Shown piece by piece: positions 1 to 7,633 of a stretch of 64,000 nucleotides of DNA (within the stretch, counting starts at the first letter, position 1; every line of letters begins with the position of its first letter). Where the stretch lies: the NCBI RefSeq assembly GCF_002760655.1, contig NZ_PDOC01000002.1, positions 434,001-498,000 on the forward strand, read 5' to 3'. Below the pieces are notes generated by a model. That model was given only the letters and a program-made list of their open reading frames with translations. It was not told where the DNA came from and searched no databases. The stretch comes from Massilia eurypsychrophila (GTDB lineage Bacteria; Pseudomonadota; Gammaproteobacteria; Burkholderiales; Burkholderiaceae_D). Position numbers and translations under genes: made by a program.

Positions 1-710
1 AGCTGCTCACGCGCTGCCTGGAGCATCCGCTGTTTGTCCGCGGCGGCATGGGCACCGGCTTCCTGGAAGCGGGCCGCGACCAGATCTTCCGCCAGGCGAC
101 CGATGCTGCACCGTCCGTGGTGGCGCTGGCCGCCGCCGCGCTCTGCGCCCACGACGGCAACCATCGGCTCGCGGCGCCGCTCGGTCGCCCATCGGCGATG
201 ATCCACTTGCGCGACGCCTTGTCCGGCAGCGTGACGGTGGCGCGCGTGACGCACACCGCAGCCAATAGCTACCAGGTTGCGCTGCCGCTGCAGGTCATCG
301 ACATCGCACTTGCGCGCAGCGACGACGACGAGCTGCGCTGCACCGTCGACGGCGTGTCGTCGGTGGTGCCGTATCTGCGCCACGACGGCGGCATCGACCT
401 GCAGATTGCCGGCCAGGTCTACTCGTTCGACGACGTCACCTACGCGCCGGCATCGGCCGCCGTCGACGGCGCCGCCGACGGCCGCGTGCGCGCAGCGATG
501 AACGGGCGCGTCGCCGCGGTGTTCGTCGCGCCTGGCGCCGCCGTCAAGGCTGGCGACCCGCTGCTCACGCTCGAAGCGATGAAGATGGAATACCGGCACT
601 GCGCGCCGGCCGACGGCATCGTCAGCGGCCTGACGGTCGCCGCCGGCGACCAGGTCACCACCGGCAAACTGCTGGTCGAGCTTACGCTGGCGCTGGCCGC
701 CGCGACCTGA
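1..710 (+). CDS. Biotin-dependent acyl-CoA carboxylase, biotin-containing subunit (C-terminal part)
   Basis: The frame is open from the left edge (first complete codon at 3), so the N-terminal biotin carboxylase part lies outside the window. The last ~80 residues are a biotinyl carrier domain with the attachment motif EAMKM; the lysine that would carry biotin is codon 582-584. The segment before it matches the linker region of acetyl/propionyl/methylcrotonyl-CoA carboxylase alpha subunits. The subunit carboxylates covalent biotin with ATP and bicarbonate, for transfer to an acyl-CoA by a partner subunit not seen here. It precedes two CoA-transferase genes, which suggests a shared acyl-CoA catabolic operon. 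The exact acyl-CoA substrate cannot be told. Confidence 0.85.
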   Translation, partial: LLTRCLEHPLFVRGGMGTGFLEAGRDQIFRQATDAAPSVVALAAAALCAHDGNHRLAAPLGRPSAMIHLRDALSGSVTVARVTHTAANSYQVALPLQVIDIALARSDDDELRCTVDGVSSVVPYLRHDGGIDLQIAGQVYSFDDVTYAPASAAVDGAADGRVRAAMNGRVAAVFVAPGAAVKAGDPLLTLEAMKMEYRHCAPADGIVSGLTVAAGDQVTTGKLLVELTLALAAAT

Positions 711-741
711 GATGCCACACATGAAATCAACAGGAGAACCA

Positions 742-1938
742 ATGCCACCCAACCTGACAGGCAGCCTGGCCGGAATCAAGGTGATCGACATATCGCGCGT
801 GCTGGCCGGTCCATCGTGCACGCAGATCCTGGCCGACCACGGCGCCGAAGTGATCAAGGTCGAGCCGCCGGTCGGCGACGACACGCGCAAGTGGGGTCCG
901 CCGTTCGCCGACGGCGCCGCATCGTATTACATGGGCGTGAACCGCAACAAGCGCGCCATCGTGCTGGACCTGTCGGTGCCGGCGGGGCGCGAGGTACTGC
1001 TCGACATGCTGGCCGACGCCGATGTCCTGGTCGAGAACTTCAAGACCGGCACGATGGAACGCTGGGGCCTCGATTTCGACGAAGTGCTGTCGCAGCGCTT
1101 CCCGCGCCTGGTCCATTGCCGCATCACCGGCTTCGGCGCCGACGGCCCGCTGGGCGGCCTTCCCGGCTACGACGCGGTGGTGCAGGCCATGTCCGGGCTG
1201 ATGAGCATCAACGGCGCGCCGGAAGGCGGCGCCACCCGCATCGGCGTGCCGATCGTCGACATGGCCACCGGCCTGAATGCCACGCTCGGCATCGCGATGG
1301 CGCTGTTCGAGCGCTCGCGCTCCGGGCGCGGGCAATTCATCGAAACGGCGCTGTACGATGTCGCCATCTCGCTGCTGCACCCGCAGGGCGCCAACTGGTT
1401 CATGTCGGGCAAGCCGCAACGCCTGCTCGGCAATGGGCATCCAAATATCGTCCCTTACGATAAATTCCCGACGCGTACCGTCGACATCTTCATCGGCGTC
1501 GGCAACGACGGCCAGTTCTGCGCGCTGGCCAAGGCGCTTGGCCTCGACGACGTCGCCGCCGATCCGCGCTACGCCACCAATGCCGCGCGCGGCGCCAACC
1601 GGCCGGCGCTGCGCGAGACGCTGCTGCAGGCCCTGGCGCTGCATGACGGCGAGGCCTTGTGCGAACAGCTGGCCCGTTCCGGCGTGCCGGCCGGCCCGGT
1701 GCGCGACGTCGGCACTGCGCTGTCGCACCCGCACACCCTGCACCGCGAGATGGCGGTCGAGCTGGACGGCTACCGCGGCACCGGCGTGCCGGTCAAGATG
1801 TCGCGCACCCCCGGCTCGGTGCGCATGCGGCCGCCCCGCTTTGGCGAGCACAATCGGGAGGTGCTGGGCGAGCTGGGTTATTCGGAGGAGCGCATCGCCG
1901 CCCTCATCGATCAACACATCGTGGTGGACAAACAATGA
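742..1938 (+). CDS. CaiB/BaiF family (type III) CoA-transferase
   Basis: A 398-residue protein of the family III CoA-transferases, which move CoA between carboxylic acids. The N-terminus has the typical SLAGIKVIDISRVLAGP start, followed by the GAEVIKVEPP stretch. The conserved aspartate that forms the acyl-aspartyl intermediate is D173 in IVDMATG, so it should be active. The ATG at 742 is chosen because AGGAGA lies 7-8 bases before it; ATGs at 712 and 721 have no such site. The stop overlaps the next start (ATGA at 1935-1938), indicating translational coupling with a second CoA-transferase. The two may act as a pair or on different substrates; the substrate is unknown. Confidence 0.88.
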   Translation: MPPNLTGSLAGIKVIDISRVLAGPSCTQILADHGAEVIKVEPPVGDDTRKWGPPFADGAASYYMGVNRNKRAIVLDLSVPAGREVLLDMLADADVLVENFKTGTMERWGLDFDEVLSQRFPRLVHCRITGFGADGPLGGLPGYDAVVQAMSGLMSINGAPEGGATRIGVPIVDMATGLNATLGIAMALFERSRSGRGQFIETALYDVAISLLHPQGANWFMSGKPQRLLGNGHPNIVPYDKFPTRTVDIFIGVGNDGQFCALAKALGLDDVAADPRYATNAARGANRPALRETLLQALALHDGEALCEQLARSGVPAGPVRDVGTALSHPHTLHREMAVELDGYRGTGVPVKMSRTPGSVRMRPPRFGEHNREVLGELGYSEERIAALIDQHIVVDKQ

Positions 1939-3134
1939 CGCTGCCTTACGCAGGATTGCGCGTGCTCGACCTGTCGCAGGGGATTGCCGGCCCGTCGTGC
2001 GGCGGCATCCTGGCGCGCCAGGGCGCTGAAGTGATCAAGGTCGAACCGTTTGCCGGCGACTGGGCGCGCCTGATGGGCGGCGGCAGCGACGGCATCACGC
2101 CGATGTCGGTCACGCCCAATTTCGGCAAGCGGGCCGTGTGCATCGACGCCAGCCAAGCCGAGGGCGCGGCGCTGATCCTGCGCCTGGCGCGCGATGTCGA
2201 CATCGTCATCGAGAGCTTTCGTCCGGGCGTCATGGAAAAGCTCGGCCTCGACTACGCCACCATCCGCGCCATCAACCCGGCCGTGCTGTACCTGTCGGTG
2301 ACCGGTTTCGGCCAGGATGGACCGGCGCGCGACCTGCCCGGGGCCGACTCGGTCGTACAGGCGATGAGCGGCATGATGGTGATGAACCGCGATGCCGAAG
2401 GCAACCCGCGGCGCGTCGGCATGCTGCTGGTCGATGCGGCGGCCGGCGTCTACGCGGCGCAGCGCGTGGGCGCGGCGCTGTTCGCCCGCCAGCGCAGCGG
2501 CCAGGGCGAACGCATCGACGTCACCTTGCTGGCGGTGAGCGCCGCGCTGCAGGCGCTGCCGATCATCGACGACCATGCGCATGCCGGCATTCCGAAGACG
2601 CCGGTGACGGTGCCGTCCGGGACGTTTCGCACGCGCGACGGCATGATTAACCTGACCGCGCTGCGCGACAAGATGTTTTTCGCGATGGCGCGCGTGCTGG
2701 GGCGCCCGGAGTGGACCGACGAACCGGCCTACGCCACCAACCAGCTGCGCCTGGAGCGCGCGGCCGAGATCAACGCCGGCATCCAGGCAGCGCTTCTGCA
2801 CCAGGACAACGCGTACTGGGTCGAGCGCTTCCAGGACCAGGATGTGCTGTGCGCGCCGGTGTTCGACTACACGCAGTTCCGCGCCCATCCGCAAGTGATC
2901 CACCAGCAGTTGTTCCACGAACTTCACCAGCCCGGCATGGGCACGATTCCGGTCGCGGTACTGCCCGGGCTCGACGCGCCACCGCCGCACTGCCTGGCGC
3001 CTTACCTCGGCCAGCATACCGTCGAGGTGCTGCGCGGCTGCGGCCTGGTCGACAGCCATATCGCGGCGCTGGAGGCGGCGCGCGTGGTCTACGCGCGCCC
3101 GCAGCCAGGTTCCCCGCCAACACCGCCACCATGA
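1935..3134 (+). CDS. Second CaiB/BaiF family CoA-transferase, coupled to the first
   Basis: A 399-residue paralogue of the preceding gene, with the same opening (YAGLRVLDLSQGIAGPSCGG) and the GAEVIKVEPF motif. The catalytic aspartate is present (D167 in LLVDAAAG), so this is not an obviously dead partner subunit. It starts in a 4-base ATGA overlap with the upstream stop, and the gap to the binding-protein gene is only about 60 bases. Tandem, coupled CaiB genes are known where two subunits form a heteromer (for example benzylsuccinate CoA-transferase), but two separate homodimers are equally possible. The C-terminal ~25 residues are Pro/Ala-rich and look dispensable. Confidence 0.87.
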   Translation: MTLPYAGLRVLDLSQGIAGPSCGGILARQGAEVIKVEPFAGDWARLMGGGSDGITPMSVTPNFGKRAVCIDASQAEGAALILRLARDVDIVIESFRPGVMEKLGLDYATIRAINPAVLYLSVTGFGQDGPARDLPGADSVVQAMSGMMVMNRDAEGNPRRVGMLLVDAAAGVYAAQRVGAALFARQRSGQGERIDVTLLAVSAALQALPIIDDHAHAGIPKTPVTVPSGTFRTRDGMINLTALRDKMFFAMARVLGRPEWTDEPAYATNQLRLERAAEINAGIQAALLHQDNAYWVERFQDQDVLCAPVFDYTQFRAHPQVIHQQLFHELHQPGMGTIPVAVLPGLDAPPPHCLAPYLGQHTVEVLRGCGLVDSHIAALEAARVVYARPQPGSPPTPPP

Positions 3135-3197
3135 ATTACCCGCCACCCCCGCACCACCACAGCACTACCAACCAAGAAAGATAGAGGAGACAAGATC

Positions 3198-4169
3198 ATG
3201 AGAATCGCTACCACCACCCTGTCCAAAATCGCCGTTGCGACCGCCCTGCTGGCGGCCCCGGTACTGGCGCTTGCGCAAGCGTATCCGACCAAGGCGGTCC
3301 GGGTCATCATCCCGTACCCGCCGGGCGGGCCGACCGACATCATGGGCCGCATCGTCGCGCAAGGGCTGGCCGTCAGGTTCGGCCAGCCGTTCGTGGTCGA
3401 AAACAAGCCCGGCGCCAGCGGCATGATCGGCGCCGACCAGGTGGCCAAGGCGCCGGCCGACGGCTACACGATCCTGATCAACGCGTCGCTGCACGTGATT
3501 AACCCAAGCCTGTATGTCAAGATGACGCATGATCCGATCAAGGATTTTGCCGCCGTGTCGCAGATTGCCGATGTGCCGATGGTGCTGGTGGTGGCCGCGC
3601 AAAATCCCGCCAAGACGGTCAAGGAGGTGATCGCGCAGGCCAAGGCCAAGCCGATGACGTTCGCCTCGTCCGGCAACGGCGCCGCGCCGCACCTGGCCGG
3701 CGAAGCGTTCAACATGGCCGCCGGACTGAAGCTGCAGCACGTCCCGTACAAGGGCAGTTCGCCGGCACTGACCGACGTCATGGGCGGTCACGTCGACCTG
3801 ATGTTCGACCCGCTGCCGTCGAGCACTCCGTTCATCAGCAGCGGATCGCTGCGCCCGATCGCGGTGACCACCGCCAAGCGCGTCGCAGCTTTGCCGAATG
3901 TGCCGACCGTGGCCGAAGCCGGCCTGCCTGGCTACGAAATCAGTACCTGGTACGGGGTCTGGGCGCCGGCCAACACGCCGGCCGATATCGTGAAAAAGCT
4001 CTCCACCGAAATTCACCGCATCGTGCACGATCCGGAAACGGCGAAGCGCATCGCCGGCATGGGCTCGATCCCGGTCGGCAGCACGCCGGCCGAATTCGAA
4101 GCGTACAACCGCTCCGAACAGATCAAGTTCAACAAGATCGTCAAGGCGTCCGGCGCGAAGCTCGACTGA
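3198..4169 (+). CDS. Bug/TctC family tripartite tricarboxylate transporter substrate-binding protein
   Basis: A 323-residue periplasmic binding protein. It has a Sec signal peptide (basic start, hydrophobic core, cleavage after ALAQA near residue 27) and the family hallmark VRVIIPYPPGGPTDIMGR straight after it. Bug proteins bind carboxylates such as citrate, glutarate or nicotinate; they are greatly expanded in Burkholderiales and often lack a dedicated TctAB membrane pair, as here. AGGAGA precedes the ATG. Its position inside the CoA-transferase/crotonase cluster suggests it captures the acid that the cluster activates, but no ligand can be read from the sequence. Confidence 0.9.
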   Translation: MRIATTTLSKIAVATALLAAPVLALAQAYPTKAVRVIIPYPPGGPTDIMGRIVAQGLAVRFGQPFVVENKPGASGMIGADQVAKAPADGYTILINASLHVINPSLYVKMTHDPIKDFAAVSQIADVPMVLVVAAQNPAKTVKEVIAQAKAKPMTFASSGNGAAPHLAGEAFNMAAGLKLQHVPYKGSSPALTDVMGGHVDLMFDPLPSSTPFISSGSLRPIAVTTAKRVAALPNVPTVAEAGLPGYEISTWYGVWAPANTPADIVKKLSTEIHRIVHDPETAKRIAGMGSIPVGSTPAEFEAYNRSEQIKFNKIVKASGAKLD

Positions 4170-4176
4170 CCGGTCG

Positions 4177-4201
4177 GGGCGCCACGCCGTTGGTGGCGCC
4201 C
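4177..4201 (+). repeat. GC-rich hairpin between the Bug gene and the first crotonase
   Basis: A perfect 9-bp inverted repeat (GGGCGCCAC / GTGGCGCCC) with a 7-base loop begins 8 bases after the Bug stop codon. No T-run follows on either strand, so it is not a classical intrinsic terminator. It may protect the upstream mRNA or attenuate read-through into the crotonase genes. Confidence 0.4.
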
Positions 4202-4243
4202 TGCCCCATACTATCTGCTGGCGAACTTACATCGGGATCCACC

Positions 4244-4972
4244 ATGACTTGCTTGCTTGTCGAAGACCGTGACGGAGTGCGCATCCTCACGATGAACCGC
4301 CCTGAAAAACACAATGCGCTCAACACCGACCTGACCACTCGCCTGCTGCAGGCGCTGCGCGATGCCGACACCGATGGCGCCGTGCGCAGCGTCGTGCTGA
4401 CCGGCAGCGGCAAGTCGTTTTGCGCCGGCGCCGACACGTCCGAATTCGACGCGCTGGCGCCGGACGACCCGTCGGCGGTCACTCAGCGGGCCGACCTGAC
4501 CACCGCTTTGCATGCGGCCTTTTCGCGCCTCTCCAAGCCGGTGGTGGCCGCGGTGCGCGGCAATGCGCTCGGCGGCGGCGCCGGGCTGGCACTGGCCTGC
4601 GACATGACCGTGATGGCCGACGACGTGCGCTTCGGCTACCCGGAGCTCAAGCACGGCATCCTGCCGGCGATCGTGATGTCGAACCTGGTGCGCCAGCTCG
4701 GGCGCAAGGACGCGTTCGAGCTGGTCGCGCTTGGCGAGCCGCTCGACGGCGCCGGCGCACGGGAAATGCGGCTGGCCAACCGCGTCTGCGCCGCCGCCGA
4801 CGTGCTCGACACCGCGATTGCGCTGGCGGCCAGGATGGCGGCATGGAATCCGCTGGCGATGAGCGCCACCAAACGGCTGTTGCATCGCGTCGCCGACGTG
4901 CCGCTGGAAACGGGCCTGGCGATCGGGCGCGATGCGAATGTGATGATGCGCGGCTTTCGCGGCGCTAAATGA
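4244..4972 (+). CDS. Enoyl-CoA hydratase/isomerase family protein (crotonase)
   Basis: A 242-residue crotonase-fold protein. It contains the CoA-binding/oxyanion segments LTGSGKSFCAGAD and GNALGGGAGLALACD. Glutamates occupy both usual catalytic positions (the E of YPELKHG and the E of AFELVALGE), so hydratase chemistry is plausible. The ATG at 4244 is used because the protein is collinear with the family from there; an in-frame ATG at 4190 would add 18 residues inside the hairpin region. It belongs to the acyl-CoA cluster and is followed 42 bases later by a second crotonase. The substrate is unknown. Confidence 0.85.
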   Translation: MTCLLVEDRDGVRILTMNRPEKHNALNTDLTTRLLQALRDADTDGAVRSVVLTGSGKSFCAGADTSEFDALAPDDPSAVTQRADLTTALHAAFSRLSKPVVAAVRGNALGGGAGLALACDMTVMADDVRFGYPELKHGILPAIVMSNLVRQLGRKDAFELVALGEPLDGAGAREMRLANRVCAAADVLDTAIALAARMAAWNPLAMSATKRLLHRVADVPLETGLAIGRDANVMMRGFRGAK

Positions 4973-5014
4973 ACCGCCGGCCGAACACCCCACTTTTTCA
5001 GGACCACCAGCACC

Positions 5015-5809
5015 ATGACCAATCTCGAACTTGACACAGTGACCGTCACCCAGCAAGGCGCGGTCGCCACGCTGACACTCAATCGTCCCGACGCGCGCAA
5101 CGCGTGCAATGCGCAGATGTGCCGCGACCTGCTCACCGCAACCGACCAGCTGGGCCGCGACGACAGCGTGCACGTGGTGCTGGTGCGCGGCGCCGGCAAG
5201 GCGTTTTGCGCCGGCATGGATATCAAGGAGAACAAGAGCCTGTCGTCGTCCGACATGCTGGGACGGCGGGCGCTCGGCTTTAGCGCGTATGCGGCGATCG
5301 AGCGCTTGCCGCAGGCAGTGATCGCGGTGGTGCACGGCCCGTCGTTCGGCGGCGGCTGCGAGATCGCCGCGGCGTGCGACTTTGTGCTGGCCAGCGCCGA
5401 GGCGACGTTCTGCTACCCGGAAGTCGGCTGGGGCACGGTCGGCGCGACCCAGCGGCTGCCGCGGCTGGCCGGCACGCGGATGGCCAAGGAACTGCTGTTT
5501 ACCGGCCGCGTCTTCGATGCCGCCGAAGCGAAGGAGATCGGCCTGGTCAACCATGTGTACCAGCCGGACATGCTCGACGCCGCCGTCGCCGGGATGGCGC
5601 AGAAGATCGCCGCCGCGCAGCCGCTGACGGTGCGGCTGACCAAGCGCTGCCTCGACCAGGGCGTCGAAACGACGCGCGAGGGCGCCATGGCGATCGAATT
5701 GCTGGCGATCGACGAGAACCTGCGCCAGACCAATTGGAAGGACGCGCTGGCCGGCTTCGGCAACGCGGGTGCACCCAAGGGTGCGCCAACTACAGGGAGT
5801 CAGTCATGA
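5015..5809 (+). CDS. Enoyl-CoA hydratase/isomerase family protein, second crotonase
   Basis: A 264-residue crotonase with LVRGAGKAFCAGMD, HGPSFGGGCEIAAACD and both usual active-site glutamates (YPEVGWG and AKELLFTG). It is clearly distinct from the crotonase just upstream, so the two probably serve different steps. Its TGA overlaps the ATG of the lyase-like gene (ATGA at 5806-5809), implying coupled translation and a joint role. In leucine/isovalerate-type pathways a crotonase (methylglutaconyl-CoA hydratase) feeds HMG-CoA lyase, so that role is possible but unproven given the changed lyase active site next door. Confidence 0.86.
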   Translation: MTNLELDTVTVTQQGAVATLTLNRPDARNACNAQMCRDLLTATDQLGRDDSVHVVLVRGAGKAFCAGMDIKENKSLSSSDMLGRRALGFSAYAAIERLPQAVIAVVHGPSFGGGCEIAAACDFVLASAEATFCYPEVGWGTVGATQRLPRLAGTRMAKELLFTGRVFDAAEAKEIGLVNHVYQPDMLDAAVAGMAQKIAAAQPLTVRLTKRCLDQGVETTREGAMAIELLAIDENLRQTNWKDALAGFGNAGAPKGAPTTGSQS

Positions 5810-6735
5810 ACGATGTCGTCATCTGTGAATGCTTTGCGCGCGACGGCCTGCAGCACGAGCCCGATTTTGTGCCGACCGACGCCAAGGTGGCGCTGATCGA
5901 CCAGTTCGGCGCCATCGGCTTCGAGCGGGTCGAAGCGACGTCGTATTCGAATCCGGCCGTGGTGCCGCAGTTCGGCGATGCGTCGGACCTGCTGCGCCGC
6001 ATCGCGCGCCGGCCGGGCGTGTTCTACAAGGCCACCTGCGCCAATGTGCGCGCCGTCGAGCGGGCGCTGGTTGACGAGGCGGCTGGCTTTGGCGCCAATG
6101 AAATCAGCCTGCTGGCATCGGCCAGCGACAGCCATTCCGAACGCAACCTGCGCCGCTCGCGCCAGGACCAATGGCAGAACATCGCCGACATGGTGGCCGC
6201 TGCCGGCCAGTCGTTCCGCAAGGTCGGCACCCTGTCGGTCGCTTTCGGCTGTCCGTTCGAAGGCGAGGTCTCGACCGCGTCGGTGCTGCAGGACGTCGAA
6301 CGCTTCGCCGCGCTGGGCGTGCGCCTTGTGACGCTGGGCGACACCACCGGCATGGCGACGCCGAAAACGGTGAAGGCCCTGTTCGGCGACGCGATCGCCG
6401 GCTTCCCCGACGTGACCTTCATCTCGCACTTCCACGACACGCGCGGCACCGGACTGGTCAATTGCATGGCCGCGTTCGACGCCGGCGTGCGCTACTTCGA
6501 CAGCGCCATCGGCGGCGTCGGCGGCCACCCGGCCAAAGTCAAATACGGCGGTGGTCATACCGGCAACGTCAGCACCGAGGACCTGGTCAACCTGCTCGAA
6601 TCGGAAGGCATCCGTACCGGCGTCGACCTGGCCACCATGCTGGAAGTGGGCCGCGCCTGCGAGCAACTGCTGGGACGCCAACTGCACAGCCGGGTGATCC
6701 AGTCCGGCCTGCATCCGGCGCTCGCCGCCGCATAG
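5806..6735 (+). CDS. HMG-CoA lyase-like protein (HMGL family), cysteine of the glycine loop replaced
   Basis: A 309-residue TIM-barrel protein of the HMGL/DRE-TIM metallolyase family. Visible motifs are the N-terminal CFARDGLQHE (metal- and substrate-binding Arg-Asp), DTTGMATP, and SHFHDTRGTG with metal-binding histidines. In canonical HMG-CoA lyases the signature loop reads GGCP, with a cysteine needed for activity; here it reads GGVGGHPAK, with His241 in that place, followed by KYGGGHTGNVSTEDLV. It may therefore cleave another 3-hydroxy-3-methyl acyl-CoA (citramalyl-CoA-like) or be an aldolase of unknown substrate. It starts inside the ATGA overlap with the crotonase gene and is the last gene of the cluster. 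Confidence 0.82.
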   Translation: MNDVVICECFARDGLQHEPDFVPTDAKVALIDQFGAIGFERVEATSYSNPAVVPQFGDASDLLRRIARRPGVFYKATCANVRAVERALVDEAAGFGANEISLLASASDSHSERNLRRSRQDQWQNIADMVAAAGQSFRKVGTLSVAFGCPFEGEVSTASVLQDVERFAALGVRLVTLGDTTGMATPKTVKALFGDAIAGFPDVTFISHFHDTRGTGLVNCMAAFDAGVRYFDSAIGGVGGHPAKVKYGGGHTGNVSTEDLVNLLESEGIRTGVDLATMLEVGRACEQLLGRQLHSRVIQSGLHPALAAA

Positions 6736-6858
6736 CGCCCTGGGGCGCGGCCCGCTGCGGCTGCGCCCGACACCATCAACTGGCCCGCTCGGGCCGCCTC
6801 CACGGTCCATCCATCGGTCCGGCTACCGCTGCGCGCCGATAGCATTTTCAATCGGAGC

Positions 6859-6875
6859 GATTGATACAACCAATC
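6859..6875 (+). promoter_or_regulatory. Palindromic LysR-type (OxyR-like) operator candidate upstream of ahpC
   Basis: GATTG-N7-CAATC is a perfect dyad with the 15-17 bp geometry of LysR-family half-operators. An ATAG element lies about one helical repeat pair upstream (6839-6842). A TATGAT box at 6897-6902 could be the -10. Peroxide-inducible ahpC genes are normally activated by OxyR bound just upstream of the -35 region, which fits the placement, but the four-element ATAG/CTAT consensus is only partly matched. Confidence 0.4.
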
Positions 6876-6960
6876 AGGCGCACCCCGGAGTTGGGGTATG
6901 ATGAATGCAATGAGTTCTTCTCATTCGATAGTTTTTATTAACCGGCCAACGAGGATTCCT

Positions 6961-7524
6961 ATGTCACTGATCAATACCCAAGTACCTGCTTTCAAAACGC
7001 AAGCTTTCCACAACGGCAAATTCATTGAAGTCACCAATGAAAGCCTCAAAGGCAAGTGGTCCGTCATCATTTTCATGCCGGCAGCGTTCACCTTCAACTG
7101 CCCGACCGAAGTTGAAGATGCGGCCGACAACTACGCCGAGTTCCAGAAAGCTGGCGCCGAGGTGTACATCGTCACAACCGACACGCATTTTTCGCACAAG
7201 GTGTGGCACGAGACCTCGCCAGCCGTTGGCAAGGCGCAGTTCCCACTGGTCGGCGACCCGACCCATGCGCTGACGCGCGGCTTCGGCGTGCACATCGAAG
7301 AAGAAGGCCTGGCACTGCGCGGCACCTTCATCGTCAACCCGGACGGCGTCATCAAGACGCTGGAAATCCATGACAACGCGATCGCACGCGACGTCAAGGA
7401 AACGCTGCGCAAGCTCAAAGCTGCCCAGTTCGTCGCCGCCCACCCTGGCCAGGTCTGCCCGGCAAAATGGAACGAAGGCGCCGCAACGCTGACCCCATCG
7501 CTGGACCTGGTCGGCAAGATCTAA
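6961..7524 (+). CDS. ahpC: Alkyl hydroperoxide reductase subunit C (typical 2-Cys peroxiredoxin)
   Basis: A 187-residue peroxiredoxin that reduces H2O2 and organic hydroperoxides in the cytoplasm. The peroxidatic cysteine is C47 in FTFNCPTE and the resolving cysteine is C166 in QVCPAKW, matching the E. coli AhpC layout and length. The ATG at 6961 has GAGGA just upstream; an in-frame ATG at 6898 would add 21 unrelated residues. It is followed after 109 bases by ahpF, its reductase. Regulation by OxyR is likely from family knowledge, and there is a dyad upstream. Confidence 0.96.
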   Translation: MSLINTQVPAFKTQAFHNGKFIEVTNESLKGKWSVIIFMPAAFTFNCPTEVEDAADNYAEFQKAGAEVYIVTTDTHFSHKVWHETSPAVGKAQFPLVGDPTHALTRGFGVHIEEEGLALRGTFIVNPDGVIKTLEIHDNAIARDVKETLRKLKAAQFVAAHPGQVCPAKWNEGAATLTPSLDLVGKI

Positions 7525-7536
7525 CTAGCAGTGATA

Positions 7537-7567
7537 AAGAAGGGCGTGCTGCCTTGCCGCCCTTCTT
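7537..7567 (+). terminator. Hairpin between ahpC and ahpF (partial terminator or mRNA stabiliser)
   Basis: Ten perfectly paired bases (AAGAAGGGCG / CGCCCTTCTT) with an 11-base loop begin 13 bases after the ahpC stop. The T-tract is poor (TTCTTGCC), so termination should be leaky. Such a structure commonly lets a cell make much more AhpC than AhpF from one promoter. Confidence 0.5.
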
Positions 7568-7633
7568 GCCGCGGAGCCAGCTGAACCGGCTCTCGCAGTT
7601 TCAAATCAAGGCACTTTTTTTACGGATACTGAC

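Noticed and set aside
6961-7524. Asn before the peroxidatic cysteine of AhpC (FTFNCPTE) as an unusual change
   Set aside because: The position is variable in peroxiredoxins; both catalytic cysteines and spacing are normal.
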